The translations under genes and the position numbers were made by a program. From DASZGI01 sp035938995 (GTDB taxonomy: Bacteria > Actinomycetota > Actinomycetes > Streptomycetales > Catenulisporaceae): DNA of 6,453 nt. The notes beneath the pieces were generated by a model. The model was given only the letters and a program-made list of their open reading frames with translations, had not been told where the DNA came from and did not search any database. The stretch's first letter is position 1, and each line of letters begins with the position of its first letter. Location: positions 1 to 6,453 of the forward strand of contig NZ_DASZGI010000058.1 in NCBI RefSeq assembly GCF_035938995.1. Direction: 5' to 3'. Below are positions 6,236-6,453 of the stretch, piece after piece.

Positions 6236-6268
6236 CGACAGTCCGATTACCCGATCGTCGGATTGTCG
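6236..6268 (+). terminator. Probable terminator stem-loop after ftsZ
   Basis: CGACAGTCCGAT (6236-6247) pairs with GTCGGATTGTCG (6257-6268) in RNA: twelve unbroken pairs including two G-U wobbles (6241/6263 and 6247/6257), with a 9-base loop. No U-tract follows, which is common for actinobacterial terminators. The 69 bases upstream (6168-6236) contain 41 C and only 10 G, a bias that also suits Rho loading. Since the wobbles make the stem better on the + strand transcript, it most likely ends ftsZ mRNA. Confidence 0.5.
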
Positions 6269-6337
6269 CCCCGGTTGTGAGCGCGCCAGTCGCGGCGAGG
6301 CCAGTCGGCGCCGTTCCTCCGTGATTGTCGGATCATC
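6253..6337 (+). repeat. Repeated GATYGTCGGAT motif upstream of pgeF
   Basis: GATCGTCGGATTGTC (6253-6267) and GATTGTCGGATCATC (6323-6337) match at 12 of 15 positions, 70 bases apart. The left arm of the stem at 6236-6247 is an inverted relative. The second copy lies about 40 bases before the pgeF start, where an operator could sit. I see no convincing promoter pair in 6269-6365. Confidence 0.4.
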
Positions 6338-6365
6338 ATGCGGGTTGGTGATCGCGCGCCGATCT

Positions 6366-6371
6366 GAAAGG
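6366..6371 (+). promoter_or_regulatory. pgeF ribosome binding site
   Basis: GAAAGG lies 8 bases before GTG 6380. An in-frame stop, TGA at 6365-6367, overlaps it, so the coding frame cannot begin further upstream and the start is well fixed. Confidence 0.75.
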
Positions 6372-6379
6372 CTCGGGGC

Positions 6380-6453
6380 GTGGAGCTCTTCGAGCACGGC
6401 CGCTTCCGCTTCGCCTTCTCCGACCGGCACGGCGGAGTGAGCGCGGCGCCCTA
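6380..6453 (+). CDS. pgeF: PgeF/YfiH-family peptidoglycan editing factor, N-terminal part only
   Basis: Only the first 24 codons are present before the window ends, reading MELFEHGRFRFAFSDRHGGV then SAAP, with the start of a Tyr codon. The FxFSDRHGGVSxxPY pattern is the N-terminal hallmark of YfiH proteins, long annotated as multicopper polyphenol oxidases or laccase-domain proteins. In E. coli PgeF removes wrongly made UDP-MurNAc-L-Ser, keeping L-Ala as the first stem residue, which complements MurC upstream. Position directly after ftsZ is usual in Gram-positive dcw clusters, where sepF often follows. The start is GTG 6380 with GAAAGG ahead of it and an in-frame stop at 6365. The 231-bp gap and terminator-like stem suggest it may have its own promoter. 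The active-site His and Cys residues lie beyond the edge and cannot be checked. Confidence 0.8.
   Translation, partial: MELFEHGRFRFAFSDRHGGVSAAP

Noticed and set aside
6045..6440. 131-codon plus-strand frame across the ftsZ end and the following gap
   Set aside because: It has Ser/Arg/Pro/Thr-biased composition, overlaps the conserved FtsZ tail and the pgeF start in other frames, and shows no recognisable domain.

Overview
This window is a stretch of the division and cell wall (dcw) cluster of a high-GC Gram-positive bacterium (Actinomycetota). All genes lie on the + strand in the order ftsW - murG - murC - ftsQ - ftsZ - pgeF (yfiH, cut by the right edge). The actinobacterial assignment rests on very high GC at third codon positions, frequent GTG starts, the FtsZ N-terminus (APQNYLAVIKVVGIGGGG), the MurG motifs GGGTAGHIEP and HEAN, and the gene order. 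Having murC between murG and ftsQ, as in mycobacteria, argues against Streptomyces itself, where as I recall murC lies elsewhere, although FtsZ and MurG look very Streptomyces-like. A filamentous relative outside that genus is a reasonable guess but is not proven.

Layout. Positions 17-4774 form one tightly packed translation unit. ftsW/murG, murG/murC and murC/ftsQ each overlap by the same four bases, GTGA, so each downstream start codon (GTG) contains part of the upstream stop (TGA). After ftsQ there is a 228-bp gap (4775-5002) rich in short dyads and direct repeats. It holds at least one good promoter candidate (TTGAAC-N17-TACTGT) and serves ftsZ. ftsZ (5003-6148) is followed by a 231-bp gap (6149-6379). 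This gap has a small hairpin, a C-rich and G-poor run, and a 12-bp stem-loop that together look like a terminator region. The first 24 codons of pgeF close the window.

How the genes work together. MurC adds L-Ala to UDP-MurNAc in the cytoplasm. MurG adds GlcNAc to lipid I to make lipid II. FtsW is the SEDS glycosyltransferase that polymerises lipid II at the septum. FtsQ is the bitopic divisome scaffold, and FtsZ is the tubulin-like ring that positions all of them. PgeF-type proteins edit wrongly made muropeptide precursors. The arrangement suggests that the wall-synthesis genes are translated in a coupled way, while ftsZ can be transcribed on its own.

I see no mobile element, RNA gene, CRISPR array or exotic system. 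The points worth a second look are regulatory and compositional: the three identical GTGA junctions, the dyads around the ftsZ promoter, the terminator-like stem after ftsZ, a sharp fall in GC3 in the 3' third of ftsQ, a repeat-built N-terminal extension on MurG, and two local substitutions in otherwise conserved motifs of FtsW and FtsZ.
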